From Thioclava sp. JE_KL1 (GTDB lineage Bacteria; Pseudomonadota; Alphaproteobacteria; Rhodobacterales; Rhodobacteraceae): a stretch of 64,000 nt of DNA. How positions within the stretch are numbered: the first letter of the stretch is position 1; each line of letters opens with the position of its first letter. The translations under genes were made by a program, and so were the position numbers. The notes beneath the pieces are model-generated. The model searched no databases and was not told the origin of the DNA. It saw nothing but the letters and a program-made list of their open reading frames with translations. Below are positions 32,833-41,473 of this stretch, in pieces. The stretch spans positions 186,001-250,000 of the forward strand of contig NZ_WBJS01000005.1 of assembly GCF_009296265.1 (NCBI RefSeq), in the 5' to 3' direction.

Positions 32833-34533
32833 TTATTTCACCAGATAGGGGCGACCGCGGCGGGTGGCGGCATCGCGCTGCCCGCTTTGCTCGAGCGGGA
32901 AATCCCCCATCACGAGCGGCTGCATCCCCTGGTTCTTGAGATTTTGCAGGAATTGGTTGAACCCCGACAGATCGACCATCTGCGGCGCTTCGGTCAGGCG
33001 GCGAGTCGCGCGGGGGCTGATCTCGTCGATGATGGTCTGCAGGGGCTCCATCGGGTTCTCGATGAAATCCGCGACGGTCCAGATTCGCACGCGCGCCTTC
33101 ACATACATCGAGCGCAGAATCTCCAGATGCTCCAACTCGCGTTTTTGCAGCATCGCGGCCTCGCGCCGGATCGTCGCGAAATTCTCGTTCTTGCGCGACA
33201 GAGGCAGCGCCCAGGCGCCGGTAATGACCGAGATTTGCGCATTCGGGTCGGTCGCGGTGAACCAGTTATTCGCCTGATTGTCGCGCGGCGAGAACATGTA
33301 GCACTGACGTTCGCCGCGCGAGTTCCAGATCAGGTTCGTGAGAAAAGCACGCGGGTTGTAGTCGCGCAGCGCCGCGTCGTCGGTCAGGCAGCCGTTGAAC
33401 ATCCGCTCATTGCCCGCGAATTCGGCGCGCTCGGGCGCGTAGAGATGGCCATGCACCCGCGCGCCCACGTATTTCGCGAGCCAGCCGTCGAAATTCTTGA
33501 AGAGATCCGAGAAGCCGTGGAAGATCGAATAGGGCGCCGAGGTCTTGCCGTTCTCGTGGTCCTTCTTGGGAAAACGGCTCTGCATGTAGAGGCCCGGCCG
33601 CCCGCGCGTCCGCCGCTCGATCGACTTGGAAAACAGCCGGTCGATCTTGGCCGGGTTCGGCTCCGCCATGACGGAGCGCCCGGGGCTTTTGTCGAGGAAG
33701 GTCCGGTAGAGCTTATCCGCCTTGGGCCAGATTTTCCGCGCCACGAAACAGTCCGACCGCCGCAGAAGCTGCAGGTGATCGTCGTAGAAGATATGCGGCT
33801 TGCCCTGAAAATCGAACTTGGTCAGCGTCAGCGACCGGCTCTCGATCGAGGTGGAATAGAGCCTTGCGAGGGTCTGGAAATAGCTCTCATCCGGGATCCA
33901 GACGCGCTTGAAATAGCGGTCATAGAGCGCGCGATCGGGGTCTTCCAGAATGGCTGACAGGGTCTGCCGCGTCAGGCACCACCATTGGCTGCCCAGATGC
34001 GGCACCAGCCCGTCGGGGATGCGCCGTTTGAAGCCCACTCGGCGCTGAAATTCGACATAGCGGTCGAACATGCGCCGCTGCTTTTTCCACGAAAACGGGA
34101 AGCGCAGCGTAAAGCGTTCGATGTCGATCCCGCCCACGGTCCAGCCGACTTCCGTTGTGGTCACGCTTTCGATGAAATCGGTATAGGGCCGCGCGTCGAG
34201 ATAGTCGGTCAGCTCATGCAGCGGGCGCAGCGGCAGGCAGGAGCCCGACGCCAGATAGACGTGGCGCACGTCGTCATGCAGCGCCAGCATCTGCTCGGCC
34301 GCAGCTTGGCTGGCGGCGACCAGCGACCACGTGCCCCAGTCGCATTTGTAGCGCCGCGAGAAGGAGACATTCTCCAGATCGGCGAGCATCTTCTTGAAGC
34401 CGTTATAGTCATGCGCGGTCACACGGGCATCGACATGGATCACCACGGGCGATCCGCCCTCCGACCAGAACCGCGCGACCTGCGCGGCCCGGTCGAGCGC
34501 GGTGTGGCACATCATGATGAATCCGACTGTCAC
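32833..34533 (-). CDS. GT14-like (core-2/I-branching) glycosyltransferase with C-terminal extension
   Basis: 566-aa protein. The N-terminal ~270 residues resemble family GT14 (beta-1,6-GlcNAc-transferase/xylosyltransferase): FIMMCHTALDRAAQVARFW, VVIHVDARV, VYLASGSCLPLRPLHEL and GSQWWCLTRQTLSAIL are its landmark motifs. The C-terminal ~280 residues (from about NPAKIDRLFSKSIERR) form a separate domain of unknown function seen with bacterial GT14 proteins. No membrane span or signal. Operonic with the sulfotransferase (gap of 3 bases) and close to the GT2 gene (13 bases). Sugar specificity is unknown. Confidence 0.82.
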   Translation of the reverse strand: MTVGFIMMCHTALDRAAQVARFWSEGGSPVVIHVDARVTAHDYNGFKKMLADLENVSFSRRYKCDWGTWSLVAASQAAAEQMLALHDDVRHVYLASGSCLPLRPLHELTDYLDARPYTDFIESVTTTEVGWTVGGIDIERFTLRFPFSWKKQRRMFDRYVEFQRRVGFKRRIPDGLVPHLGSQWWCLTRQTLSAILEDPDRALYDRYFKRVWIPDESYFQTLARLYSTSIESRSLTLTKFDFQGKPHIFYDDHLQLLRRSDCFVARKIWPKADKLYRTFLDKSPGRSVMAEPNPAKIDRLFSKSIERRTRGRPGLYMQSRFPKKDHENGKTSAPYSIFHGFSDLFKNFDGWLAKYVGARVHGHLYAPERAEFAGNERMFNGCLTDDAALRDYNPRAFLTNLIWNSRGERQCYMFSPRDNQANNWFTATDPNAQISVITGAWALPLSRKNENFATIRREAAMLQKRELEHLEILRSMYVKARVRIWTVADFIENPMEPLQTIIDEISPRATRRLTEAPQMVDLSGFNQFLQNLKNQGMQPLVMGDFPLEQSGQRDAATRRGRPYLVK

Positions 34534-34546
34534 GCGCCTAATTTCC

Positions 34547-35557
34547 TCACGCCCAATTGCCCTTCGACATCAGCCCGAGGATCTCGAGCTGGCGCCAGTT
34601 GATATATTTCTCAGACCATTTGCACCACAAATCGGGCTCTTTTGAGATCGTGCGGGCATAGGCGTGATATTCGCGCGATCCCGCGTAATGCTGTTTGCGC
34701 TCCAGTTCCTCTTCGACCTTGTCCGCGAGGGGCGAGAGGAACTTCGCATGGAGCAGGCAGCCCGAGACCATCTCGCCGCCGATCGTGTCGTAGACCTGAT
34801 TCAGGCCACGCGGCAGCAACGCATGGGTCGAGGAGATATAGACGTTCCCACGCTCCCATTTGACGAGCGGTATCTTGTTGAGCGAGGGGGCCTTCTTGGG
34901 CGCGTCGGGAAAGAAGATGCGCGCCCGCGGTCCGCCTTGAATCCACAGATTGTTGGTCTCGGAATTCTGCGAGATCATGTAATTGCCCGCATCGAACCAG
35001 CAGGCCAGATCGAACGGGTTCTGCCCCTCGCGATAGGGCTGCGCGTCGATCGGCCCTTTGGGATACATATCCAGCAGCATCGCCGGAAAAGACCGGATGC
35101 CATAAGTGTCGAGCCAGTCGGTCAGCGCCTGAATGGGCCGCGTGTCGCAGAACGGGTAGACGAAGAACTCGTCCGGATCGAGCGTCAGCGTCCAATGCCC
35201 GGTGCCGTATTTGCGCAGCAGCCAGTTCATCCAGTCGATGCCGAAATTCGACGCCTTGTAAGAGGCGTCCGTGTGCCAGACCGAGCAATCCTCCTGCTGC
35301 GCGAGATACTCGGCGCTGCCATCGTCGCTGCCATTGTCGACAAACAGGAAGTGCCCGACGCCCATCTCGCGGTAGTAGCGCAGGAAATAGGGCAGGCGGA
35401 TGCGTTCGTTACGGGCGGTGACGAACACGAGGATATCCTCGGGGCGGATGTCGCCGGTGCGGTCGGAATAGAGAGAGAGTTCGCGGCTTTTGCGGAAAGC
35501 CCGAATCTGCCGAATTCTGCGTTTACGGCGCAGCCTGGCGATCTCTCTCAGTCCCAA
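34547..35557 (-). CDS. Glycosyltransferase family 2-like protein (copy A)
   Basis: 336-aa glycosyltransferase of the Glyco_tranf_2_4/GT92-like group. LVFVTARNERIRLP-type opening (VFVTARNERIRLPYFLRYYR), HFLFVDNGSDDGSAEYLAQ, and the metal-binding DPDEF in LTLDPDEFFVYP are visible. A strongly basic N-terminus (RLRRKRRIRQIRAFRKS) precedes the domain. It shares long stretches with the gene at 35770-36792 (for example WIQGGPRAR and STHALLPR in the same order), so the two are tandem paralogues. Acceptor and donor unknown. Confidence 0.82.
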   Translation of the reverse strand: MGLREIARLRRKRRIRQIRAFRKSRELSLYSDRTGDIRPEDILVFVTARNERIRLPYFLRYYREMGVGHFLFVDNGSDDGSAEYLAQQEDCSVWHTDASYKASNFGIDWMNWLLRKYGTGHWTLTLDPDEFFVYPFCDTRPIQALTDWLDTYGIRSFPAMLLDMYPKGPIDAQPYREGQNPFDLACWFDAGNYMISQNSETNNLWIQGGPRARIFFPDAPKKAPSLNKIPLVKWERGNVYISSTHALLPRGLNQVYDTIGGEMVSGCLLHAKFLSPLADKVEEELERKQHYAGSREYHAYARTISKEPDLWCKWSEKYINWRQLEILGLMSKGNWA

Positions 35558-35769
35558 TACCCGTCCCTTTCCGACGTCGCGGTCATTTCGTGCCGCACTG
35601 GTCCCTTGCTACTCGCAGCGTAGTTCTCAAATCGTTAAAGGTCGCCCTGTTCAAATCGGCAAGTTTTCAACGGCTTATCAATATCTTCCGATACTTACCC
35701 GGTTTGCGCGCAGCTGAGAAGGCCATGCCTAACGCTTGCGTCAGCAATGTTGCCTCCAAGTCAACACGT

Positions 35770-36792
35770 TCACATCCAGCCGCCGCGCGACATCAGCCCC
35801 TGCGCCTCCAGTTGCCGCCAGTCGCCGAGCCGCGTCGAATGCGGCGTCCAGAGCTCCGGATCGGCGGCCAGCGCGTCGTAATACTGGTCGAATTCCGCGG
35901 GCTGGCCGAAATGCTCGCCGCGCGATTTCTCCTCTTTCGACTTGTCCACGATCTCGTCGAGAAACTTCGTGTGCAGCAGCAGCCCCGAAATCGCCTCGCC
36001 GCCCTCCGTGTCGTAGGTCTGGTTCAGGTGGCGCGGCAGCAGCGCATGGGTCGAGTTCAGATAGGCCCACCGCCTGTGCCAGCGCACCAGCGGGATCTTC
36101 GACAGGGTCGGCGATTGGCGCGGACTGTCGGGGAAAAACGCCCGCGCCCGTGGCCCGCCTTGGATCCATAGCGCATCAGTCCGCGCCTGCTGGGTGATCA
36201 TGTAATTCCCGGCGTCGAACCAGCTCAGGATCTTGCACGGGTCCTGCCCCGCCTCATAGCGCTGCGCGCCAAGCGGCCCTTTCGGGTAGAGGTCGAGCAT
36301 CATGGCCGGGAAACTGCATTGCTCCGACCGGTCGAGCCAGTCGGTCAGCGCGGGCAGGGGGCGGCTGTCGTGATAAGGGTAGATCAGCAGCTCATCGGCA
36401 TCGACGGTCAGGCACCAGTGATCATGCCCGTAGCGCAGCATCAGCCATGTCACCCAATCGAGCCCGAAGCGCGACGCCCGGTAGCTGCCCGACGTCTGCC
36501 ACAGAGAGACATCGCGCGCCTCGGCCAGCAGCGCGGCGGTGCCATCCGTGCTGTCATTGTCGACGATCAGGAAGTGATCCACGCCGAGCTTGCGGTAATG
36601 CTTGAGAAAAAACGGCAGTCGCCGCGCCTCGTTGCGCATCACCGCGAAGGCGAGGATCGCGCCGGGCTTTATCTTGCCGGTGCGGTTGGTGACGCGGTCA
36701 AGCTGGTGCCGTTTGCGCAGGGCGCGCCACAAGAAATGCTTGCGCTTGAGGCGCAGCCTGTAGCCCTCCCAAAGCTCACGGCGCGATGGCAT
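35770..36792 (-). CDS. Glycosyltransferase family 2-like protein (copy B)
   Basis: 340-aa paralogue of copy A. AVMRNEARRLPFFLKHYRKL, HFLIVDNDSTDGTAALLAEA and VDADELLIYP (the DxD-like site) line up with copy A, as do SFPAMMLDLYPKGP and LWIQGGPRARAFFP. The shared C-terminal motif DWRQLEAQGLMSRGGW parallels NWRQLEILGLMSKGNW in copy A. A 212-base gap separates the two genes. It probably arose by tandem duplication and then diverged, perhaps to add a different sugar in the same glycan. Confidence 0.82.
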   Translation of the reverse strand: MPSRRELWEGYRLRLKRKHFLWRALRKRHQLDRVTNRTGKIKPGAILAFAVMRNEARRLPFFLKHYRKLGVDHFLIVDNDSTDGTAALLAEARDVSLWQTSGSYRASRFGLDWVTWLMLRYGHDHWCLTVDADELLIYPYHDSRPLPALTDWLDRSEQCSFPAMMLDLYPKGPLGAQRYEAGQDPCKILSWFDAGNYMITQQARTDALWIQGGPRARAFFPDSPRQSPTLSKIPLVRWHRRWAYLNSTHALLPRHLNQTYDTEGGEAISGLLLHTKFLDEIVDKSKEEKSRGEHFGQPAEFDQYYDALAADPELWTPHSTRLGDWRQLEAQGLMSRGGWM

Positions 36793-36817
36793 TCATTCTC
36801 CTGACCCTACCTCGGGG

Positions 36818-37801
36818 TCAGTATTCATACTCTGCCGCCTGATGCCAACGCCATGCATCGGAAATCATGGTGGAAAGGTCCGACCGCTTCGGCTGCCAGC
36901 CCAGCTCCTCGGTCGCCCGTTTCGAGCCCGACACCAGCGCCGCCGCATCGCCGGGGCGACGGTCGCCCTCGACAATCGGGACGTCTTGATTGGTCACCGC
37001 GCGCGAGGCGTCGATCACTTCGCGTACCGAGAACCCGTTGCCCGAGCCGAGGCAGAAGACCCGCGAGGGTTTACCGTCTTCGAGCCATTTCAGGCCCAGC
37101 ACATGCGCATCGACCAGATCGGAGACATGGACGTAATCGCGGATGCAAGTGCCGTCGCGCGTCGCGTAATCCGAACCGAACACGGTGAGCGCCGGGCGTT
37201 TGCCCGCGATGGCATCCAACATCAGCGGGATCAGATGCGTCTCGGGGATGTGCTGCTCGCCGACCTCGGCATCGGGATCCGCGCCCGCCACGTTGAAGTA
37301 GCGGAAGATCACCGAGTTCAGCCCGTGGCTCGCGCCGAAATCGCGCAGCATGTCTTCGATGGCCCGTTTCGAGCCGCCATAGGCGTTGATCGGGCGCTGT
37401 TCGGTGTCCTCGTTCAGCACCACCCCGTCCTGATCGCCATAGGTCGCGCAGGTCGAGGAGAAGACGAAGTTGCGGCAGCCCGCATCGACGGCCGCCTCAA
37501 TCAGATTCAGCGCGCAATTCACGTTGGTGCGCCAGTATTTCGACGGGTTCTGCATCGACTCGCCGACAAGGCTCAGCGCCGCGAAATGCATCACCGCGAT
37601 GGGCTGATATTTCGCGAAAACCTCGTCGAGGCGCGCGCGATCGGCAAGATCGCCCTCCTCGGCCGGGCCGAACTTCACCGCTTCTTTCCAGCCGGTGGAG
37701 AAATTGTCGAAGCAGACCGGGACGTAACCCGCCGCGGCCAGCGCTTTGCAGGCGTGCGAGCCGATATAGCCCGCACCACCTGTTACCAACACATGCTGCA
37801 T
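36818..37801 (-). CDS. galE: UDP-glucose 4-epimerase
   Basis: 327-aa extended SDR enzyme interconverting UDP-glucose and UDP-galactose. VTGGAGYIGSHACKALAAAG (residue ~6) binds NAD; SSTCATYGDQ and the catalytic NAYGGSKRAIEDM (Y-x-x-x-K) follow; IFRYFNVAGADPDAEVGEQH is typical of GalE. Its start is 3 bases past the galU stop, so galU-galE form an operon supplying nucleotide sugars to the adjacent glycosyltransferases. Confidence 0.95.
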   Translation of the reverse strand: MQHVLVTGGAGYIGSHACKALAAAGYVPVCFDNFSTGWKEAVKFGPAEEGDLADRARLDEVFAKYQPIAVMHFAALSLVGESMQNPSKYWRTNVNCALNLIEAAVDAGCRNFVFSSTCATYGDQDGVVLNEDTEQRPINAYGGSKRAIEDMLRDFGASHGLNSVIFRYFNVAGADPDAEVGEQHIPETHLIPLMLDAIAGKRPALTVFGSDYATRDGTCIRDYVHVSDLVDAHVLGLKWLEDGKPSRVFCLGSGNGFSVREVIDASRAVTNQDVPIVEGDRRPGDAAALVSGSKRATEELGWQPKRSDLSTMISDAWRWHQAAEYEY

Positions 37802-37804
37802 CGC

Positions 37805-38698
37805 TTACTCAGCCGCCTGCCGCATCGCTGAAAGATCGGAGAGATATTCGCCGAACTCGTCCTTCAGATCCGGGCGCTGGAGGCCGAAAGCCACCGTCGC
37901 CTGCAGGAAGCCCGCTTTCGAGCCGCAATCGTAACGCTGACCGTCGAAGCGATAGCCATAGACCGAGTTGCCGCCATGGATTTCCTGCGCGATCGCGTCG
38001 GTCAGCTGAATCTCACCGCCAGCCCCCGCCTTGCGCGCATCGAGGTTCCACATGATGCGCGGAGTGAGGATGTAGCGCCCGATCACCGCGAGGTTCGAGG
38101 GGGCATCCTCGGGCTTGGGCTTTTCGACCATGCCGTTGACCTGCAGACGCGGACCGTCGCCCGGGGCGACATCCAGAACCCCGTAGGAAGCGGTCTTGTC
38201 GGCGGGGACTTCCATCGCCGCGACATAGTTCCCGCCGGTCTCGTTATAGGCTTCCATCATCTGCTGCAGACACGGCTTGTCGGCGGCGATGACGTCATCG
38301 GTCAGGATCACGGCGAAGGCTTCGTCATGCACGAGACGACGCGCGCACCAGACCGCGTGGCCCAGACCCAGCGGCTGGTTCTGGCGGACATAGGCGATCG
38401 CGCCGCTGTCCATATTTGTCTGCTGCAGCTCGTCGAGGATTTCGGTCTTGCCCTTTTGCGCCAATGCGCTTTCCAGTTCGGGGGCGTTGTCGAAATAATC
38501 CTCAAGTGCCGATTTGCCGCGCGAGGTGACGAAGATGAATTCCTCGATACCTGCCGCACGCGCCTCGTCGATGGCGTATTGGATAAGCGGGCGGTCCACC
38601 AACGTGAGGATCTCTTTCGGGATCGACTTCGTTGCGGGGAGGAAGCGGGTTCCGAGGCCGGCCACCGGGAAGATCGCCTTCGTCACCTTGCTTTTCAT
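37805..38698 (-). CDS. galU: UTP-glucose-1-phosphate uridylyltransferase
   Basis: 297-aa nucleotidyltransferase making UDP-glucose. AIFPVAGLGTRFLPATKSIP (residue ~8) and KEILTLVDRPLIQYAIDEA are the uridine-binding and catalytic signatures; GLGHAVWCAR, FAVILTDDVI and VEKPKPEDAPSN complete the GalU pattern. First gene of galU-galE; a promoter-like sequence lies immediately upstream. Confidence 0.96.
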   Translation of the reverse strand: MKSKVTKAIFPVAGLGTRFLPATKSIPKEILTLVDRPLIQYAIDEARAAGIEEFIFVTSRGKSALEDYFDNAPELESALAQKGKTEILDELQQTNMDSGAIAYVRQNQPLGLGHAVWCARRLVHDEAFAVILTDDVIAADKPCLQQMMEAYNETGGNYVAAMEVPADKTASYGVLDVAPGDGPRLQVNGMVEKPKPEDAPSNLAVIGRYILTPRIMWNLDARKAGAGGEIQLTDAIAQEIHGGNSVYGYRFDGQRYDCGSKAGFLQATVAFGLQRPDLKDEFGEYLSDLSAMRQAAE

Positions 38699-38704
38699 TC
38701 GTCA

Positions 38705-38734
38705 CCTATAGGGTTGCTACGATTAAATCGTCAA
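38705..38734 (-). promoter_or_regulatory. Candidate galU promoter with internal palindrome
   Basis: On the minus strand TTGACG (38734-38729), an 18-base spacer and TATAGG (38710-38705) resemble a sigma-70 promoter. The -10 lies only 6 bases before the galU ATG, so a transcript from it would be leaderless or nearly so. The spacer contains the perfect palindrome CGATTAAATCG (38720-38730), a possible operator. Confidence 0.4.
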
Positions 38735-38848
38735 AAGTTGGTTCATTGTGTCCCCAAAGCCGTGATCCAACAAGGGACCGGTTCTGGCGTTGAGCACTCC
38801 CGAAGGAAGAAATGCTGCAAATGCGAAAATTGTTTCCTGCAATGCCGT

Positions 38849-38870
38849 GAAAAACCGCATTTTTAATGCG
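38849..38870 (-). terminator. Rho-independent terminator of kdsB
   Basis: On the minus strand CGCATT-AAA-AATGCG (38870-38856) is followed by GGTTTTT. The stem is short (6 bp) but perfect, with a T-run, 22 bases past the kdsB stop. Confidence 0.7.
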
Positions 38871-38892
38871 ATAGGCGAGAAACTGCGTGCGT

Positions 38893-39693
38893 TCAGGGAA
38901 GCTGCATCTGCAGCATCATGGATTCGATCCGGGCCACATCTGACGGATTGTTGAGTTCCCAGAACTGCCGTCCGCGCGACTCGACCTCTGCGCAGAGCAC
39001 TGCGCGACCGTTTTCGAGAAAGCGCAGCTGCTCCAGCCCTTCGAGGGTTTCCAGAGGCCCGATCGGCCAGCCCGCATAGGCGGCCAGCGTGTCCGGCCGG
39101 TAGGCATAGACGCCCACATGGTGGAAGACCGGCGTGGGGGCTTCGTCGTCATAAGTCTCGGAGGTGAAGGGAATGACCTCTTTCGAGAAATAGAGCCCGC
39201 GATTGCCAGCACCGAATACTGCGGTCGTGCCGCCAACGCGCCCGTTCTGGCGATCTTCCAGCAGGCTGTTGAGCATCGCGCCTTCGCAGCGCAGGACCGG
39301 GGTGGCCAGCTCGGCCCAGTCATTCGCGCGCAGGCCTGCAACGAGGTCTTCGATGAACCACGCGGGGGTCAGCGGCGCGTCGCCCTGCAGATTCACGACG
39401 ATGTCGAAATCGCCGCCAAGGGTCGCGGCCGCTTCGGCGCAGCGCTCGGTCCCGTTGCGGCAGCTCTCGGAGGTCATCACCACCTCAGCGCCGAAGGCTT
39501 CGCAGGCCTCGCGGATACGGGCGTCATCGGTCGCTACCACGACCCGGTCGACGCCGCCGACCTGTGTCGCCGCCTCCCAGCTGCGCTGGATCAGGGTCTT
39601 TTTCTCGCCGGTGGCGCCGGTCAGTTCGACCAGAGGCTTGCCGGGATAGCGGCTCGACGCGTAGCGCGCCGGGATGACGATCAGGACCGACAT
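38893..39693 (-). CDS. kdsB: 3-deoxy-manno-octulosonate cytidylyltransferase
   Basis: 266-aa enzyme activating Kdo as CMP-Kdo for lipid A core or capsule linkers. VLIVIPARYASSRYPGKPLV (residues ~3-22) is the nucleotide-binding signature, with the usual RSWEAA, VVVATDDARI and VNLQGDAPLTP motifs following. It is slightly longer than E. coli KdsB (248 aa). Its start overlaps the cysQ stop by one base. kdsD at 27 kb supplies the same pathway. Confidence 0.94.
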   Translation of the reverse strand: MSVLIVIPARYASSRYPGKPLVELTGATGEKKTLIQRSWEAATQVGGVDRVVVATDDARIREACEAFGAEVVMTSESCRNGTERCAEAAATLGGDFDIVVNLQGDAPLTPAWFIEDLVAGLRANDWAELATPVLRCEGAMLNSLLEDRQNGRVGGTTAVFGAGNRGLYFSKEVIPFTSETYDDEAPTPVFHHVGVYAYRPDTLAAYAGWPIGPLETLEGLEQLRFLENGRAVLCAEVESRGRQFWELNNPSDVARIESMMLQMQLP

Positions 39694-40487
39694 TACTTCA
39701 CCAAGAGAACGCCGGGGGCATAGGCGATGAAGAACGGGTTCTCGAAGCCCGGCTTGCCATAGGTGAAGGGTGCGTGATCGTCGAAGCGGATCATTTCGCC
39801 GCCCGCGCCACGCAGAACCGCGTCACCGGCTGCCGTGTCCCATTCCATCGTGCGCCCGAGGCGCGGATAGAGATCGGCCTCGCCGGTCGCGACAAGGCAG
39901 AATTTCAGCGACGACCCGGCCGAGGCCATATCCTTCACCGCGTATTTGCCGATGTAATCGTCGGTCGCCTGATCGCGGTGCGATTTCGACGCGACGACCA
40001 TCAGACCGCGATTGTCGGGCATCGAGACGGTGATCGGATGCTGCTTGCCGGGGCGTTCCTTGTCGAAGGGGCCATCCTCTTCGACCGCGCGGCCCTCGGC
40101 CAGCGTGTAGAACAGACGTCCCTTGGCGGGGGCGTAGACCACGCCGCGCACGGGCTTGCCATTCTCGACATAGGCGATGTTCACCGTGAAATCGCCGCGG
40201 CGCTTGACGAATTCCTTCGTGCCATCGAGCGGATCGACGATCAGGAAGGTCGACACTTCCTGCGAATGGCTCGCGGCCTGCTCTTCGGTGACGAGCGGCA
40301 TATCGGGAAACTCTGCGCGCAGCCCTGCGGAAATCAACGCGTCGGCGGCCTCGTCGGCCTCGGTCACCGGCGAGTTATCCGACTTCGACTTCACCTCGAA
40401 ATCGGGCGAGTCGTAGATCTCCATGATCTTGTCGCCTGCTTCGAGCGCCAGCCGCCGCATCACTCGCATCAGATGTTCGAAATCCAT
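39693..40487 (-). CDS. cysQ: 3'(2'),5'-bisphosphate nucleotidase CysQ
   Basis: 264-aa inositol-monophosphatase-fold enzyme that hydrolyses PAP, the by-product of sulfate activation and sulfotransfer. Metal-binding motifs are VTEADEAADALI, VTEEQ, and DPLDGTKEFVKRRGDFTVNI, with WDTAAGDAVLRGAGG at the C-terminus. The start is placed at 40487, where GGAGAGG lies 8 bases upstream; the frame is open 33 bases further. Clustering with kdsB and near a sulfotransferase suggests support of sulfated-glycan synthesis, besides its general role in sulfur assimilation. Confidence 0.92.
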   Translation of the reverse strand: MDFEHLMRVMRRLALEAGDKIMEIYDSPDFEVKSKSDNSPVTEADEAADALISAGLRAEFPDMPLVTEEQAASHSQEVSTFLIVDPLDGTKEFVKRRGDFTVNIAYVENGKPVRGVVYAPAKGRLFYTLAEGRAVEEDGPFDKERPGKQHPITVSMPDNRGLMVVASKSHRDQATDDYIGKYAVKDMASAGSSLKFCLVATGEADLYPRLGRTMEWDTAAGDAVLRGAGGEMIRFDDHAPFTYGKPGFENPFFIAYAPGVLLVK

Positions 40488-40618
40488 CGTCACGCCTCTC
40501 CCGGCCTTGTTAAGGCCCAATTGCTATGCTCCAACTCCCCCCTTATGATGCGGCGATAAGGGTTGAGCAAGCAATCCGACCTAGCTTGGGCCGCAACGAC
40601 GCCCGAATCGGCAGGGAC

Positions 40619-41440
40619 ATGTTCAGACCAGAGACGAAATCGACCAAGCTCGGCACGACCTTCAGCCTGCTGGAGCTGATTTATCACGCCACCGTGCGCA
40701 ATCTGCGCAAGAACCACGGGAATGCGTTGATCGGCCTGCTGCTGAACATGTTTCAGACGATGCTGCTGGTCATCTCTTTCTACATCATGTTCAGCGTACT
40801 CGGGATGCGGTCGAGCTCGGTGCGGGGCGATTTCCTGCTCTACATCATGACGGGCATCTTCCTTTACATGACCCACACCAAGACCCTTGGCGCGGTCTTC
40901 GGGTCGGAAGGGCCCACATCGGCGATGATGAAACACGCGCCGATGACCACGGCGATCTCGATCGCGTCGGCGGCGCTGAGCGCGCTGTATATCCAGGTGC
41001 TGTCGATGGTGACGGTGCTCTACATCTACCACGCGGCCTTCAAACCGATCGAGATCTACGACTGGGTCGGCGCGTTCGCGATGGTGTTGCTGGCGTGGTT
41101 CACGGGGCTCGCGGTCGGTGTCGTGCTGCTTGCGGCGAAGCCATGGGCGCCCGAAGTGGTGAGCGTGATCCAGCAGGTTTATACCCGCGCCAACATGATC
41201 GCCTCGGGCAAGATGTTTCTCGCCAACAATCTGCCGCACAAGATGCTGATCCTGTTCAACTGGAACCCGCTGTTTCACACGATCGATCAGGCGCGGGGCT
41301 ACACCTTCATCAACTACAATCCGCATTTCTCGAACTGGGAATATCCGCTCTATGTCGGGCTCGCGATCCTGATGATCGGCCTTCTGGGCGAGTTCTACAC
41401 ACGGCAATACGCGTCGCTCAGCTGGGGCGCGCGGCGCTAA
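40619..41440 (+). CDS. Polysaccharide-export ABC-2 type permease (KpsM/Wzm-like)
   Basis: 273-aa membrane protein with six hydrophobic spans (first NALIGLLLNMFQTMLLVISF, ~residues 38-57). The family resemblance is to ABC-2 permeases for capsule or O-antigen export: an N-terminal cytoplasmic helix (LLELIYHATVRNLRKNHGN), and the PF/FNWNPLFHTIDQARGYTF motif before the last span. AGGGAC precedes ATG 40619. No ATPase partner (KpsT/Wzt) is adjacent, so the permease is orphaned in this window. Divergent from cysQ-kdsB. Confidence 0.82.
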   Translation: MFRPETKSTKLGTTFSLLELIYHATVRNLRKNHGNALIGLLLNMFQTMLLVISFYIMFSVLGMRSSSVRGDFLLYIMTGIFLYMTHTKTLGAVFGSEGPTSAMMKHAPMTTAISIASAALSALYIQVLSMVTVLYIYHAAFKPIEIYDWVGAFAMVLLAWFTGLAVGVVLLAAKPWAPEVVSVIQQVYTRANMIASGKMFLANNLPHKMLILFNWNPLFHTIDQARGYTFINYNPHFSNWEYPLYVGLAILMIGLLGEFYTRQYASLSWGARR

Positions 41441-41469
41441 AAGGCAGGCGGTGCTTGCGCCGCCGCCTT
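41441..41469. terminator. Hairpin between convergent permease and lacI genes
   Basis: AAGGC-A-GGCGG (41441-41451) pairs with CCGCC-GCCTT (41460-41469 less one base) with a single bulged A. It sits between two convergent stops only 33 bases apart. No T-run beyond the stem. Confidence 0.45.
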
Positions 41470-41473
41470 GGGA

